A DNA stretch of 38,059 bases. Origin: Burkholderiaceae bacterium. Its GTDB lineage: Bacteria; Pseudomonadota; Gammaproteobacteria; Burkholderiales; Burkholderiaceae_A. The position numbers and the translations under genes were made by a program. Shown here piece by piece: positions 17,038 through 25,618 of this stretch. How positions within the stretch are numbered: position 1 is the stretch's first letter; each line of letters begins with the position of its first letter. The stretch is from contig VERI01000015.1 in assembly GCA_018882785.1 (NCBI GenBank), positions 1-38,059 of the forward strand. Reading direction: 5' to 3'. The notes beneath the pieces are model-generated. The model was not told the DNA's origin and did no database searches. It saw nothing but the letters and a program-made list of their open reading frames with translations.

Positions 17038-19424
17038 ATGCGCCCACGACGACCAAAGAGCAGCAGGCGCTCGGACAGCAGCGCTGGATCGGGGCATCAG
17101 TAGCGCGGCCGAATGGCCGACGGCTGGTCGACGGCGCAGCGGTCTATGTTGACGATATTCGCCTGCCGCGCATGCTGCATGTATTTTTTGTTCGTTCCCC
17201 GCATGCATCTGCGCGGATCAAGGGCATCGCGCTGGATGCTGCCCGAAAAAGCAAGGGGGTCGTGGCGATTTACACGGGCGCGGATCTGGCCCGCCGTATT
17301 GCTCCAATGCTGGCGACGCTGGCCCACTTCAAGGGCATGAAGGCTGCGGAACAGCCGTGTCTCGCCATCGATCGTGTCTGTTGGCAAGGCGAGCCCGTTC
17401 TGGCCATTGTGGCGCAAAGCCGTCACCTGGCCGAGGATGCCGCCCAGCATGTGCAGATTGATTATGAAGAGCTGCCGGTGGTGACTGACATGGAGCGCGC
17501 ACTGGATGCGGATGCGCCGGTGATTCATCCAGATCTAGGAGATAACCTGTGTTTTACCCGCGAGATTGATACGGGCAACTGGGACGAGACCGCCACGTCA
17601 TCCGATCTGGTGATCGAGCGTACATTTCGTTTCCCACGTCATACCGGTGTCTGTCTGGAGGGGCGCTCAGTCATTGGCGATTACAGTGTCTCGGACAAAC
17701 GTCTGACGGTCTATATCTCTCATCAGGCGCCCAATATGATCCAGGACTGTTATGCGCGGCTGTTGGGCCTGACGGAGTCTGCGGTCCGTGTGATCTGCAG
17801 AGATGTGGGCGGTTCATATGGCATCAAGACCCATGTGTATGGGGATGAGCTTGCCACCTGTGCCATTTCAATGGATCTGGGCCGGCCGATTAAGTTTGTT
17901 GCAGACCGTATTGAGTCTTTTACCAGCGATATCCATTCGCGCGATCACAAGGTCAGTATGCGCATGGCTTTTGCTAAAGATGGCACGCTCAAAGGCATCG
18001 ATTTCCTGGATATGCTGGCCATTGGCCCGTATTCGGTCTATCCGAGGACCAGCGTTGTCGAAGGCAACCAGATTGTCAATATCACCGGCCAGTGGTATCG
18101 GCATGATGCCTATCGGGCCAAGATGGTGAATGTCTTCACCAATATGGCGATCTACTCTAACTATCGGGCGGTCGGACATCCGGTCGCAATTGGCGTGACC
18201 GAGGCCATGATGGACTCGGCAGCCCGTGCCTTGGGTGTCGATCCAGTAGAGATTCGAAGAAAGAATCTGCTGCGTGATGAGCAGTTTCCGTGCTCAACGC
18301 CTTCTGGAATGAAGTTCGAGTGTATGTCTCATCATCGCTGCCTTGACAAGATTACGGCGATGATGGATCTGCCAAGGCTGCGCAAAGAGCAGGCGAGTCT
18401 TCGACAAAAGGGCATTTATCGCGGTATCGGCATTGTCAGCATGATTGAAATCACCAACCCGTCCGCCATGTTTTACGGTGTGGGTGGGGCACGTATCTCT
18501 GCGCAGGATGGTTGTACCGTCAAGATGGAGCCAGGGGGTGGAATTGTGGTGCTCAATGGCTGTGGAGAGCAGGGCCAGGGCACTGAGACCATATTTGCGC
18601 AGGTCGCGGCGGATGCCCTGGGCGTGGACTTTGCCGACGTGCGTGTGGTGACGGGTGACACGGATGCCACGCCCTATGGGGGTGGTACCTGGGCGTCCCG
18701 TGGCGCAGGGGTGGGGGGCGAGGCAACCTGGCAGGCCGCCCGTGCCTTGCGTGAGAATATTTTGGCGCTCGCAGCGGTTGTGCTGGAGACCTCGGCGGAC
18801 CGCCTAGAAATTCGTGCGGGAAAAGTAGTCGACGTCTTGACGGGGGAGGAAAAGACGAGTCTTGCTGAGCTGGGCAGGATTGCCTATTTTCGTCCCGACA
18901 CGCTGGGCAGCTTTCAGGCTGAACTCTGTGTCACCCGACACTTTGTGCCAAAGGCATATCCATTCACATTTACCAATGGTGCGCTCGCATGCCATCTCGA
19001 GGTAGATGTGGATACGGGATTTATCAAACTGTTGAAATTCTGGGCCGTTGAGGATTGCGGAACAGTGCTCAATGAGCAGTTGGTGGACGAGCAGATGCGG
19101 GGCTCAATCGTGCAGGGAATTGGTCCGACATTGTATGAGCAGTGTTTATATGATGAACGCGGCCAGCTGCTTAATGGAAATATGGCGGACTATCTGGTCC
19201 CCATGGCGTACGAAATGCCGGACATGGAAATTGGTCACATTAGTACGCCCACCAAGAGCTCGGAACTCGGTGCTAAGGGCGCGGGTGAGGCGGGTACTGC
19301 AGGCGCACCAGGGGCGATCATGAATGCGTTAAACGATGCGCTCTCGCCCTTCCGCGTGGAGATGTTCGATATGCCGTTTACACCAGAGAAGGTACTGCGC
19401 GCCCTTGGGCGTATCGGTGATTGA
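17034..19424 (+). CDS. Molybdenum hydroxylase molybdopterin-binding (large) subunit, CoxL-like, atypical active-site loop
   Basis: The 796-residue protein is the catalytic subunit binding the molybdenum cofactor. Conserved parts are an N-terminal G-x-D-D-I-R-L-P domain, D-V-G-G-S-Y-G-I-K, G-G-G-T-W-A-S-R-G, and the C-terminal G-A-K-G-A-G-E-A-G-T with the probable catalytic Glu at residue 752. The active-site loop reads N-Y-R-A-V-G-H-P (Tyr377-Pro383). True CO dehydrogenase has A-Y-R-C-S-F-R with the copper-binding Cys, and form II proteins have A-Y-R-G-A-G-R. This protein matches neither, so CO oxidation is very unlikely. A hydroxylase for an aldehyde, heterocycle or another organic substrate is the better label. 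It ends eight bases from the convergent ccoI. Confidence 0.93.
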   Translation: MNAPTTTKEQQALGQQRWIGASVARPNGRRLVDGAAVYVDDIRLPRMLHVFFVRSPHASARIKGIALDAARKSKGVVAIYTGADLARRIAPMLATLAHFKGMKAAEQPCLAIDRVCWQGEPVLAIVAQSRHLAEDAAQHVQIDYEELPVVTDMERALDADAPVIHPDLGDNLCFTREIDTGNWDETATSSDLVIERTFRFPRHTGVCLEGRSVIGDYSVSDKRLTVYISHQAPNMIQDCYARLLGLTESAVRVICRDVGGSYGIKTHVYGDELATCAISMDLGRPIKFVADRIESFTSDIHSRDHKVSMRMAFAKDGTLKGIDFLDMLAIGPYSVYPRTSVVEGNQIVNITGQWYRHDAYRAKMVNVFTNMAIYSNYRAVGHPVAIGVTEAMMDSAARALGVDPVEIRRKNLLRDEQFPCSTPSGMKFECMSHHRCLDKITAMMDLPRLRKEQASLRQKGIYRGIGIVSMIEITNPSAMFYGVGGARISAQDGCTVKMEPGGGIVVLNGCGEQGQGTETIFAQVAADALGVDFADVRVVTGDTDATPYGGGTWASRGAGVGGEATWQAARALRENILALAAVVLETSADRLEIRAGKVVDVLTGEEKTSLAELGRIAYFRPDTLGSFQAELCVTRHFVPKAYPFTFTNGALACHLEVDVDTGFIKLLKFWAVEDCGTVLNEQLVDEQMRGSIVQGIGPTLYEQCLYDERGQLLNGNMADYLVPMAYEMPDMEIGHISTPTKSSELGAKGAGEAGTAGAPGAIMNALNDALSPFRVEMFDMPFTPEKVLRALGRIGD

Positions 19425-19432
19425 ACAGGCCG

Positions 19433-21841
19433 CTAGCGGAGTAGTCTGCTGGAGTTCAGAACGACCAGCAGAGAGCTTGCGGCCATTCCAATCGATGCGA
19501 CCAGTGGGGTGATGAGTCCGGCAGCTGCAAAGGGGATTGCGACGAGGTTATACAAGACTGCCCAGCCAAGGTTCTGACGAAGAATGATGCGGGACCTCCG
19601 GGCGGTATCCATTGCCAGTGCCACACCGCCAAGGCCTGGTGTTAGACAGTAGATATCGGCCTTTTGCTGTGCAAGGGGTGCCGCACCTTGCATGGCGATT
19701 GATACATCGGCCTGCGCAAGTACCGGCGCATCGTTATGGCCATCGCCGATCATGGCGACGATGGCGCCCTCTGACTGGCGTTTCGCAACAAATGATTGTT
19801 TCATCGCGGGCGTCTGTTCAGCTAAGGCATGGGATTGTTCTAGTCCAAGTGCCACGGCAAGCGCATCAACGCGATTGCGGCGATCCCCGCTTGCGCACCA
19901 GATCCTCTTGCCCTGTTGTTGCAGCTGTTGAATTAATCCTTGCGCATCAGGCCGGGGTGTGTCGGTAATTAAAAACCCCGCCCGAATTGAACCGTCGATC
20001 GATAGAAAAACATTACATGCGTCGTGCCGACTGTCGTGCATGGATGCCTCATGCATATTTGCAAAATGAAATGACCCGAGGCGAACCTCCCCAGCTCTGA
20101 GACGGCCAGAGATGCCGAGGCCCGCATGCTGTGTGATCTGCGTCATGGTGGATTGTTCAGTCGATGCAGGCTGCGGCAAGCGGCTAATTGCAAGCGCCAA
20201 AGGATGTGTGCTCGATTTAGCAAGGTTGCAGGCGATCTCCTGATCCGGTGATGTGCCAAAGACCATATCGACGCGCGACGTCGCAGGGTCGGTGAGGGTA
20301 CCTGTCTTGTCGAACACCACATCCGTGACGTTGAGCAGACGCTCCAGGGATGTCGCGTTGGATACGGCCACGCCGCGTTCGAGCAGTTTCGCCAGTGCTG
20401 CTGCATAGGCGGTCGGGCCCGCAAGGGAAAGGGCGCAAGGGCAGGTGACGACCAGCACCGAAATCAGGGCGGGCAGCCAGACCGCCGTGGCGGCACCATT
20501 CATCATAAAAATCAACGTGAGTAACACGCTGATGATCAGAATGGCTGCTGTAAAGCGTGCCCCGAGTCGGTCTGCCCACTCGATCCACTGGGGGCGGTCT
20601 GCCGCTGCCGCTTCGGCCAGCTGTGAGAGTCGTGCGAGTGTGCCCTCGGAGACGCGCACTTCGACCTGCATGGTGATTTCCGGCCCCAGGTTGATGGCGC
20701 CCTCCGGCAGTCGGCTACCCGGCTGAATTCTTCGTGGCAGCGATTCACCGTTAATCCACGAGGCATCAATATCGGTCTCGGCCGACTCGAGCAGGCCGTC
20801 GGCGGGAATTCGCTCTCCAGATTTCACGCATATCCGGTCGCCCGGAATCAGTCGCCATGCCGGCACGATCCCTGCTGGGGCTGATATACGCTGCGCGAGT
20901 GCTGGTAGCGCTGTCGCGATCCGCTCGCGCTGTGCGGAGGCCTTCGCACGTACACGACGCTCTATCCATCGGCCGCCAAGCAGTAAAAACACGAACATCG
21001 AAACGGAGTCGAAATAGACCTCGCCCGTGCCCGTCCACCAGGCCCACATGCTGGAGATAAATGCGATCCATAGGCCGAGGCTGACAGGAACATCCATATT
21101 GAGACGGCCCTGTGCGATGGCCCTGCGCGCAGAGTCAAAAAATGGTGTGGCACTGTAGACCATGACTGGCACGGTAATGGCCATACTTGCCGTTCGCATC
21201 AGCGTGCGAATATCGTTGTCCAGACTGTCGCCCTCCAGATACTCCGGATAGGCGTACATCATGATTTGTGCAGCCGATAACCCCGCGACAAACAGCCGTC
21301 GCAGGGCCGTACGGTCGTCTTGTCGGCGCCGCTCCTCAAGAGGTGCCGAGCTGATCGGCAGCACTGCATAGCCAATTGCAGAAATACGTTGGGCGATCTG
21401 TGCGAGTGATACTGTGGCCGGATTCCATTGGATCATGAGCCGCTCGGTGCTCGCATTGGCACGGACCAGCTGAACACCTGGAGTCTGGCCGAGGGCCTTT
21501 TCGATGAGCCAGGCGCATGCGCCACATCTCAGCCCTTCAATCGAAAGGGTTGTCTCGACCAGCGAATCTGTTGCCGAGACAGGGCGGACATGTCGCTCCA
21601 CCCAGTCTGCCTCACCGAGCATATCTGCCCAAGGTTTAAGCGCCTCTAGGCGTTCAAACTCCAGACCGGTTGTGGTGCGCTGCTGGTAGAAGGCAGCCGC
21701 GCCCGCGTTCACGATTGTCTGGGCAACAGACTGGCAGCCGATACAGCACATCGGCTGCTTGATGTGATCAATTTCTACAGTGAGATTAATCCCTTTGGGT
21801 ACTGGCTCTCCGCAGTGAAAACAGCTCAGTCCGGGTGTCAT
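19433..21841 (-). CDS. ccoI: CcoI (FixI) copper-transporting P1B-type ATPase
   Basis: CcoI is an inner-membrane copper ATPase that supplies copper for the CuB site of cbb3 oxidase. The 802-residue protein starts with a Cys-rich zinc-ribbon-like region (C7-F-H-C10 and C32-C33-I-G-C36), then a heavy-metal domain with G-L-R-C106-G-A-C109. Ion-channel motif C467-P-C469-A-L-S-L-A-G-P, phosphorylation site D511-K-T-G-T-L-T and hinge G-D-G-H-N-D-A-P-V-L follow. The actuator loop has I-N-G-E-S in place of T-G-E-S, as in many FixI proteins. Its ATG overlaps the stop of the SafE-like gene. ccoI is cut off from ccoS and ccoN by the molybdenum hydroxylase operon. Confidence 0.96.
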   Translation of the reverse strand: MTPGLSCFHCGEPVPKGINLTVEIDHIKQPMCCIGCQSVAQTIVNAGAAAFYQQRTTTGLEFERLEALKPWADMLGEADWVERHVRPVSATDSLVETTLSIEGLRCGACAWLIEKALGQTPGVQLVRANASTERLMIQWNPATVSLAQIAQRISAIGYAVLPISSAPLEERRRQDDRTALRRLFVAGLSAAQIMMYAYPEYLEGDSLDNDIRTLMRTASMAITVPVMVYSATPFFDSARRAIAQGRLNMDVPVSLGLWIAFISSMWAWWTGTGEVYFDSVSMFVFLLLGGRWIERRVRAKASAQRERIATALPALAQRISAPAGIVPAWRLIPGDRICVKSGERIPADGLLESAETDIDASWINGESLPRRIQPGSRLPEGAINLGPEITMQVEVRVSEGTLARLSQLAEAAAADRPQWIEWADRLGARFTAAILIISVLLTLIFMMNGAATAVWLPALISVLVVTCPCALSLAGPTAYAAALAKLLERGVAVSNATSLERLLNVTDVVFDKTGTLTDPATSRVDMVFGTSPDQEIACNLAKSSTHPLALAISRLPQPASTEQSTMTQITQHAGLGISGRLRAGEVRLGSFHFANMHEASMHDSRHDACNVFLSIDGSIRAGFLITDTPRPDAQGLIQQLQQQGKRIWCASGDRRNRVDALAVALGLEQSHALAEQTPAMKQSFVAKRQSEGAIVAMIGDGHNDAPVLAQADVSIAMQGAAPLAQQKADIYCLTPGLGGVALAMDTARRSRIILRQNLGWAVLYNLVAIPFAAAGLITPLVASIGMAASSLLVVLNSSRLLR

Positions 21842-22608
21842 TTCAGTGACACTCCCATTGACTGTCCACCGATACAGAAGCTGTCAAACCAGTCTACTGT
21901 GATGACACCCGACAGTCGTAGCAGGCCCCAGAGTCCGAATCCGATTATCAGTAGACCCGCAGCACGTCTAAGGCCGATGTGTTGGAATCGACGAAGACTT
22001 TCCTGCGACAGAAGAGACGCAAGCCACAGCGCGGGAATCGTTCCCAGGCCGAAGCCCGCCATCCAGAGCGCGCCCTGCGTGCCGCCGCCACTTACGGCAG
22101 CTGTGACCAGCATGCTGTAGACCAGCCCGCAGGGCAGCCAGCCCCAAATGATGCCTGCGCGTATCGCGCGGAGATTGTCCTGCAGCGGTCGGCGATGGGT
22201 ATGCGGCATAGGCAGCAGCGTTCGGGTAGCGAGTGGGGAGATGAACCTCCAGATCTGTTGGCCCAGTCTCTCAACGATGAGAACGCCGCTATACAGCCGT
22301 GCAACATGGAGTCCCAGGCCGATCAGCAGCAGATTGGCAAATGCAAACATCAGGTCGCGCAGCAGCGCGACTGGAAAGAGCGCGAGCGTGACTGCTCCAA
22401 AGCTTCCGGCCAGAAATCCCATCAGGCTATAACTGGATACCCGCCCGAGCTGCCATGCCAACAGTTCGATTGCACGTTCGGATGGACGAGCGCTTAGGTG
22501 TCTGCGGTTTGATTCGCCTGCTGCAATTGCCAATCCGCCACACATGGCCAGACAGTGGCCCGCTGACCATAGGCCGATTAGACATGCGCTCAGCCCGAGG
22601 CCGATCAT
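21838..22608 (-). CDS. SafE/TauE-like (CcdA-type) membrane protein linked to cbb3 oxidase biogenesis
   Basis: The 256-residue protein has about six membrane helices and the hallmark G-H-C-L-A-M-C-G-G at residues 17-25 in the first helix. This mark belongs to the small sulfite-exporter/CcdA-like family that commonly neighbours ccoI. A second conserved helix has G-W-L-P-C-G-L-V-Y-S. The Cys pairs suggest copper or thiol-disulfide handling for the oxidase, but the exact role is inferred. I chose the ATG at 22608 because it overlaps the xthA stop (ATGA) and starts just before the first helix. The 29 codons upstream are basic and lie within xthA. Confidence 0.87.
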   Translation of the reverse strand: MIGLGLSACLIGLWSAGHCLAMCGGLAIAAGESNRRHLSARPSERAIELLAWQLGRVSSYSLMGFLAGSFGAVTLALFPVALLRDLMFAFANLLLIGLGLHVARLYSGVLIVERLGQQIWRFISPLATRTLLPMPHTHRRPLQDNLRAIRAGIIWGWLPCGLVYSMLVTAAVSGGGTQGALWMAGFGLGTIPALWLASLLSQESLRRFQHIGLRRAAGLLIIGFGLWGLLRLSGVITVDWFDSFCIGGQSMGVSLK

Positions 22609-23405
22609 CCGAGGGCGCACTCCACCCAGACAGGCGCATGGTCGGATGGACGTTCGAGTTTTCTGGGTGCGGTGTCGATGCCACTTCCGCGGCACGCATT
22701 GGCGAGGGCCTGCGACAGCAGAATCAGGTCAATTCTCAGGCCACGATTGCGACGAAAGGCGGCCTCCCGGTAGTCCCACCAGGAGTAGAGATTTGCGGGC
22801 TGCTCCGCCAGCCGAAAGGCATCCGTCAGCCCGCAGGCACACAGCGTCTGCAGGCGCTCGCGCTCTGCAGACGAACAGAGCACTTTCTCTCTCCACGCTT
22901 CAGGATCATGGACATCCCGATCCTCGGGCGCGATATTAAAGTCTCCCATGACAGCGAGCGCAGGGTGTCGCTGCGCTTCGGCGCGTACCCATACCGCCAG
23001 GGCATCGAGCCATCGCAGCTTATAGGCATATTTATCCGATCCCACCTCGGATCCGTTGGGCACGTACGCGCAGATCACACGAATGGCAACGCCCTGTGCA
23101 ACTGGCGTAAGGGTTGCCGTCACTAGCCGAATCTGGTCGTCCGGGAACAGCGGGTTGTTCACCTGGATATCGCTGGGGGCTTGGAAGATCGAGGCATCCA
23201 CGAGCAGCGCAACGCCGTTATAGGTCGGCTGTCCTGCGAATACCACGTGATAACCAGCCGCCTGGAGTTCGGAGCTGGGAAATTTATCGTCCGTGAGCTT
23301 GGTCTCCTGGATGCCCAGAACCGAGGGGCGGGCGCTGCCGAGCCAGTCCAAGACATGGGGTAGGCGCACGCGAAGCGAGTTGACGTTCCAGCTGGCCAGT
23401 TTCAT
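22605..23405 (-). CDS. xthA: Exodeoxyribonuclease III / AP endonuclease
   Basis: The enzyme cuts at abasic sites and removes 3' blocking groups in base-excision repair. The 266-residue protein has M-K-L-A-S-W-N-V-N-S-L-R at the start, the metal-binding Q-E-T-K near residue 34, G-D-F-N-I-A-P-E-D-x-D-V-H-D-P, R-I-D-L-I-L-L-S and the C-terminal catalytic S-D-H-A-P-V-W. It begins 35 bp after the TetR gene, and a GGCGCC stretch next to a T/A run lies between them. It overlaps the SafE-like gene, which overlaps ccoI, so DNA repair and copper supply genes appear to be co-transcribed. Confidence 0.96.
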   Translation of the reverse strand: MKLASWNVNSLRVRLPHVLDWLGSARPSVLGIQETKLTDDKFPSSELQAAGYHVVFAGQPTYNGVALLVDASIFQAPSDIQVNNPLFPDDQIRLVTATLTPVAQGVAIRVICAYVPNGSEVGSDKYAYKLRWLDALAVWVRAEAQRHPALAVMGDFNIAPEDRDVHDPEAWREKVLCSSAERERLQTLCACGLTDAFRLAEQPANLYSWWDYREAAFRRNRGLRIDLILLSQALANACRGSGIDTAPRKLERPSDHAPVWVECALG

Positions 23406-23440
23406 GACGGCATCTTAAGGCCTGCTGCACGGCGCCTTTT

Positions 23441-24109
23441 TTAGCGTTTGTCGCCTGCCCGCAGGCGGGGTGGGGAGGGCTTGTGCTTCGGAAAGATGGT
23501 GCCGAGAAGCCTTGGGTAGGCGCCGTCGAGATAAAACACAACGTTGTCGACAATGCGATCAATTCTTATGGCGGTCTTCAAGTCGTAGACATGCCGGCGA
23601 ATACTGTTGTAGAGAATCACGCCGTGGAGCTCAAGCAGTAGCTCGATCTCTTCTCGGGTGACCGGCTTTTCCTGGGCCGAGGGATAGCCGTAGTGCTTGC
23701 GCAGCACGGTGGATAGCGGAAGAAAAATTTCCTTACGCAGCTTATCCAGTACCTTTTTGCCATATCCATAACTGCCAAGTTCTGCGTACATGAACAGACG
23801 GACCCACTCGCGCGTAAGAATCGAGTTATTAAATTCGATATAGAACTGCTTGTAGCGCTGCTCTACGGGGATGGCGCTATTGAGCATCAGGTCCCGCCAG
23901 CTATCGTCCCAGCGGTTTTCGAATGCCTCAGTGAAGATTCGGTCAATCAGTGCCTGTTTTGAAGGAAAATATCGGTAGAGCAGGGGCTGGGCAATGCCCA
24001 GCGAGGCCGATAGCTCTCGGGTCTGACCCGAGAGTCCCTGTTCAGAAAAGAACTTGGTGGCACCCGCGATAATTTGCTCGACGCGCTTTGACCGGCTCAG
24101 GTACGCCAT
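23441..24109 (-). CDS. TetR family transcriptional regulator, candidate regulator of the surrounding catabolic operons
   Basis: The 222-residue protein has a TetR helix-turn-helix in its first 55 residues: I-I-A-G-A-T-K-F-F-S-E-Q-G-L, then T-R-E-L-S-A-S-L-G-I-A-Q-P-L-L-Y-R-Y-F-P-S-K-Q-A-L. The rest is an all-helical ligand-binding domain with no recognisable ligand signature. It is divergent from the transporter operon with 175 bp between starts. One copy of the TGATCA-type operator lies in that gap, so self-regulation and control of the transporter are likely. Two further copies lie before the two molybdenum hydroxylase operons. The regulator-operator match is inferred from position, not shown. 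Confidence 0.93.
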   Translation of the reverse strand: MAYLSRSKRVEQIIAGATKFFSEQGLSGQTRELSASLGIAQPLLYRYFPSKQALIDRIFTEAFENRWDDSWRDLMLNSAIPVEQRYKQFYIEFNNSILTREWVRLFMYAELGSYGYGKKVLDKLRKEIFLPLSTVLRKHYGYPSAQEKPVTREEIELLLELHGVILYNSIRRHVYDLKTAIRIDRIVDNVVFYLDGAYPRLLGTIFPKHKPSPPRLRAGDKR

Positions 24110-24184
24110 GTCGCTTTCCTTGCATGGAGAGGAATGTGCTTCATCTTATTCGGGATTCCCCTCGGTCCTCGCCAAGGGCGAATG

Positions 24185-24206
24185 TGTAAACTGATCATTC
24201 GATAAA
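24185..24206 (+). promoter_or_regulatory. Operator-like site and -10-like hexamer upstream of the transporter operon (copy 2 of 3)
   Basis: TGATCATTCGATAAA at 24192-24206 matches the sites at 15598 and 34097 in 12 of 15 shared positions. A -10-like TGTAAA at 24185-24190 stands one base before it, as in the other two copies. No convincing -35 box is visible. It lies 80 bp from the livK start and 83 bp from the TetR start, in a position to control both. Confidence 0.65.
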
Positions 24207-24284
24207 CTTCCGATGCCCGCTGGTTGTCTTGTCTTCGGCGTGGTGTGCGGTCTCATTATCGCTTTTCTGCAAGGGGGGACGGAG

Positions 24285-25529
24285 ATGTCGTTTAAGTTCA
24301 AATCAGGTTTAGCAAAATGGGTAGCCCAGGCTGCGGTAGCCGCCATGGCGGTATCGGCTGGTGCCGCGATGGCGCAGCAGAAAGGGCCTATTCGAATTGG
24401 GGTCTTGGCGCCGATCACCGGCCCACTGGCCACGCCGGGAGCAGAGATGCTCAACGGTCTGAAAATGTTCTGGGAGCAAAACAAGTACACGGCAGGTGGC
24501 CGCAAGATCGATCTGGTGGTGGCGGATACCACCTGTAATCCGGATCAGGCCTTGACCCAGGCCCGTCGACTGGCGCTTCAGGAAAAAGTGCACTTCTTGC
24601 TCGGTCCTCTGTGTGGACACGAGGGTCCGGCAGTTGCCCAGGTCAGCAAAGAGACCGGCATTCCCCTGGTGATGGATCCAGCCGGGGCGGACACATCCAC
24701 CAAGTGGGATCGGATGCCGACCGTCATTCGTACGGCCGTGTCGGCCAGCCAGATTGGTCACCCGTTTGGTGACTATCTGTATAAAGAGCTGGGCGGCCGC
24801 AAGGTTACCTTTATTGCCTCTGACTACACCTGGGGCCATGAGGTTGCAGGCGGCATGATGCGTACCTTTACCGAGGCGGGTGGCAAGATCGACAAAGTCA
24901 TCTGGGCGCCTCTGGCGACCACCGACTATGGTGCTTCGCTGGCAGCAATTCCTGCTGACACCGAGGCCGTGATCGCTGTCGTGGCGGGTGTTGCGCGTAT
25001 TCGTCTGTTTGAGGCCTGGTACAACTTCGGCTATGACAAGAAGTTCAAGCTCCACGGCGGCTACTGGCTGCACGAGGATGCGATTCCTCAGATTGATGCC
25101 CGTGCGGTTGGCCTGATTTCCAACACCGTGCATTACGTCGCAGGTATCGATACGCCGGAGAACAAGGCTTTCGTGGATGACTACGCACGCCGCTACAAGC
25201 TTCTGCCCTCATGGTTTGCTGAGTCCTCTTATACCGCCGGTATGTGGACAAAGGCAGCGATTGACCAGATCAAGGGCAACGTCGAGGACCGTGCTGCATT
25301 CTTAAAAGCAATGCGCAGTGTCAGCGTTAAGGCCCCACGCGGTCCGCTGAAGCTCGACGAGTATGACAATCCAATCCAGAATATCTACATCACTCGTCTG
25401 CAGAAAGTGAAGCATCCAATTCTGGGTGATCAGCTGATGAATATCCCGGTGAAGACCTACACCAACGTGTCGCAGTTCTGGACCTATAAGCCAGAAGAGT
25501 TTCTCAAGCGCGGCCCATACAAGCGTTGA
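24285..25529 (+). CDS. ABC transporter periplasmic substrate-binding protein (branched-chain amino acid/amide type)
   Basis: The 414-residue protein is a type I periplasmic binding protein of the LivJ/LivK-UrtA-AmiC superfamily. It has a signal peptide of about 30 residues (basic start M-S-F-K-F-K, hydrophobic A-rich core, cleavage after A-M-A), then mature I-R-I-G-V-L-A-P-I-T-G-P-L-A. The fold-typical L-V-V-A-D-T-T-C-N-P-D-Q-A and L-L-G-P-L-C-G-H-E-G-P-A follow. I chose ATG at 24285, with AAGGGGGGACGGAG just upstream. A start 24 codons earlier would place a second hydrophobic stretch before the signal peptide. It opens a five-gene operon that ends with a formamidase-type enzyme, hinting at an amide or related ligand, but the ligand cannot be read from the sequence. 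Confidence 0.92.
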   Translation: MSFKFKSGLAKWVAQAAVAAMAVSAGAAMAQQKGPIRIGVLAPITGPLATPGAEMLNGLKMFWEQNKYTAGGRKIDLVVADTTCNPDQALTQARRLALQEKVHFLLGPLCGHEGPAVAQVSKETGIPLVMDPAGADTSTKWDRMPTVIRTAVSASQIGHPFGDYLYKELGGRKVTFIASDYTWGHEVAGGMMRTFTEAGGKIDKVIWAPLATTDYGASLAAIPADTEAVIAVVAGVARIRLFEAWYNFGYDKKFKLHGGYWLHEDAIPQIDARAVGLISNTVHYVAGIDTPENKAFVDDYARRYKLLPSWFAESSYTAGMWTKAAIDQIKGNVEDRAAFLKAMRSVSVKAPRGPLKLDEYDNPIQNIYITRLQKVKHPILGDQLMNIPVKTYTNVSQFWTYKPEEFLKRGPYKR

Positions 25530-25574
25530 TATCGTCCTTGTGACGCTGTCATTCACTTAACACGTTGTCATCAA

Positions 25575-25607
25575 TCAGTAGCCGCCCCCTCGGGGGCGGT
25601 CTGCTGA
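25575..25607 (+). other. Stable GC-rich hairpin between the binding-protein and permease genes
   Basis: A stem of CCGCCCCC and GGGGGCGG around a TC loop is extended by TCAGTAG pairing with CTGCTGA with one bulged T. No T-run follows, so full termination is unlikely. Such hairpins between binding-protein and permease genes often protect the 3' end of the upstream mRNA or cause partial termination, giving more binding protein than permease. Confidence 0.65.
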
Positions 25608-25618
25608 TGTGAGAGTCC

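Noticed and set aside
15665-19424. Aerobic carbon monoxide dehydrogenase operon
   Set aside because: The M-S-L order fits, but the large subunit lacks the A-Y-R-C-S-F-R loop with the copper-binding Cys. No coxD/E/F-type maturation genes are nearby.
21979-22497. Plus-strand open frame of 172 codons opposite the SafE-like gene
   Set aside because: Very rich in Gln, Arg and Ala with no membrane or domain pattern; the minus strand encodes the membrane protein with the H-C-x2-M-C-G-G motif.
24309-25133. Minus-strand open frame of 274 codons within the binding-protein gene
   Set aside because: Composition is that of a reading-frame shadow and the opposite strand encodes a clear periplasmic binding protein with signal peptide.
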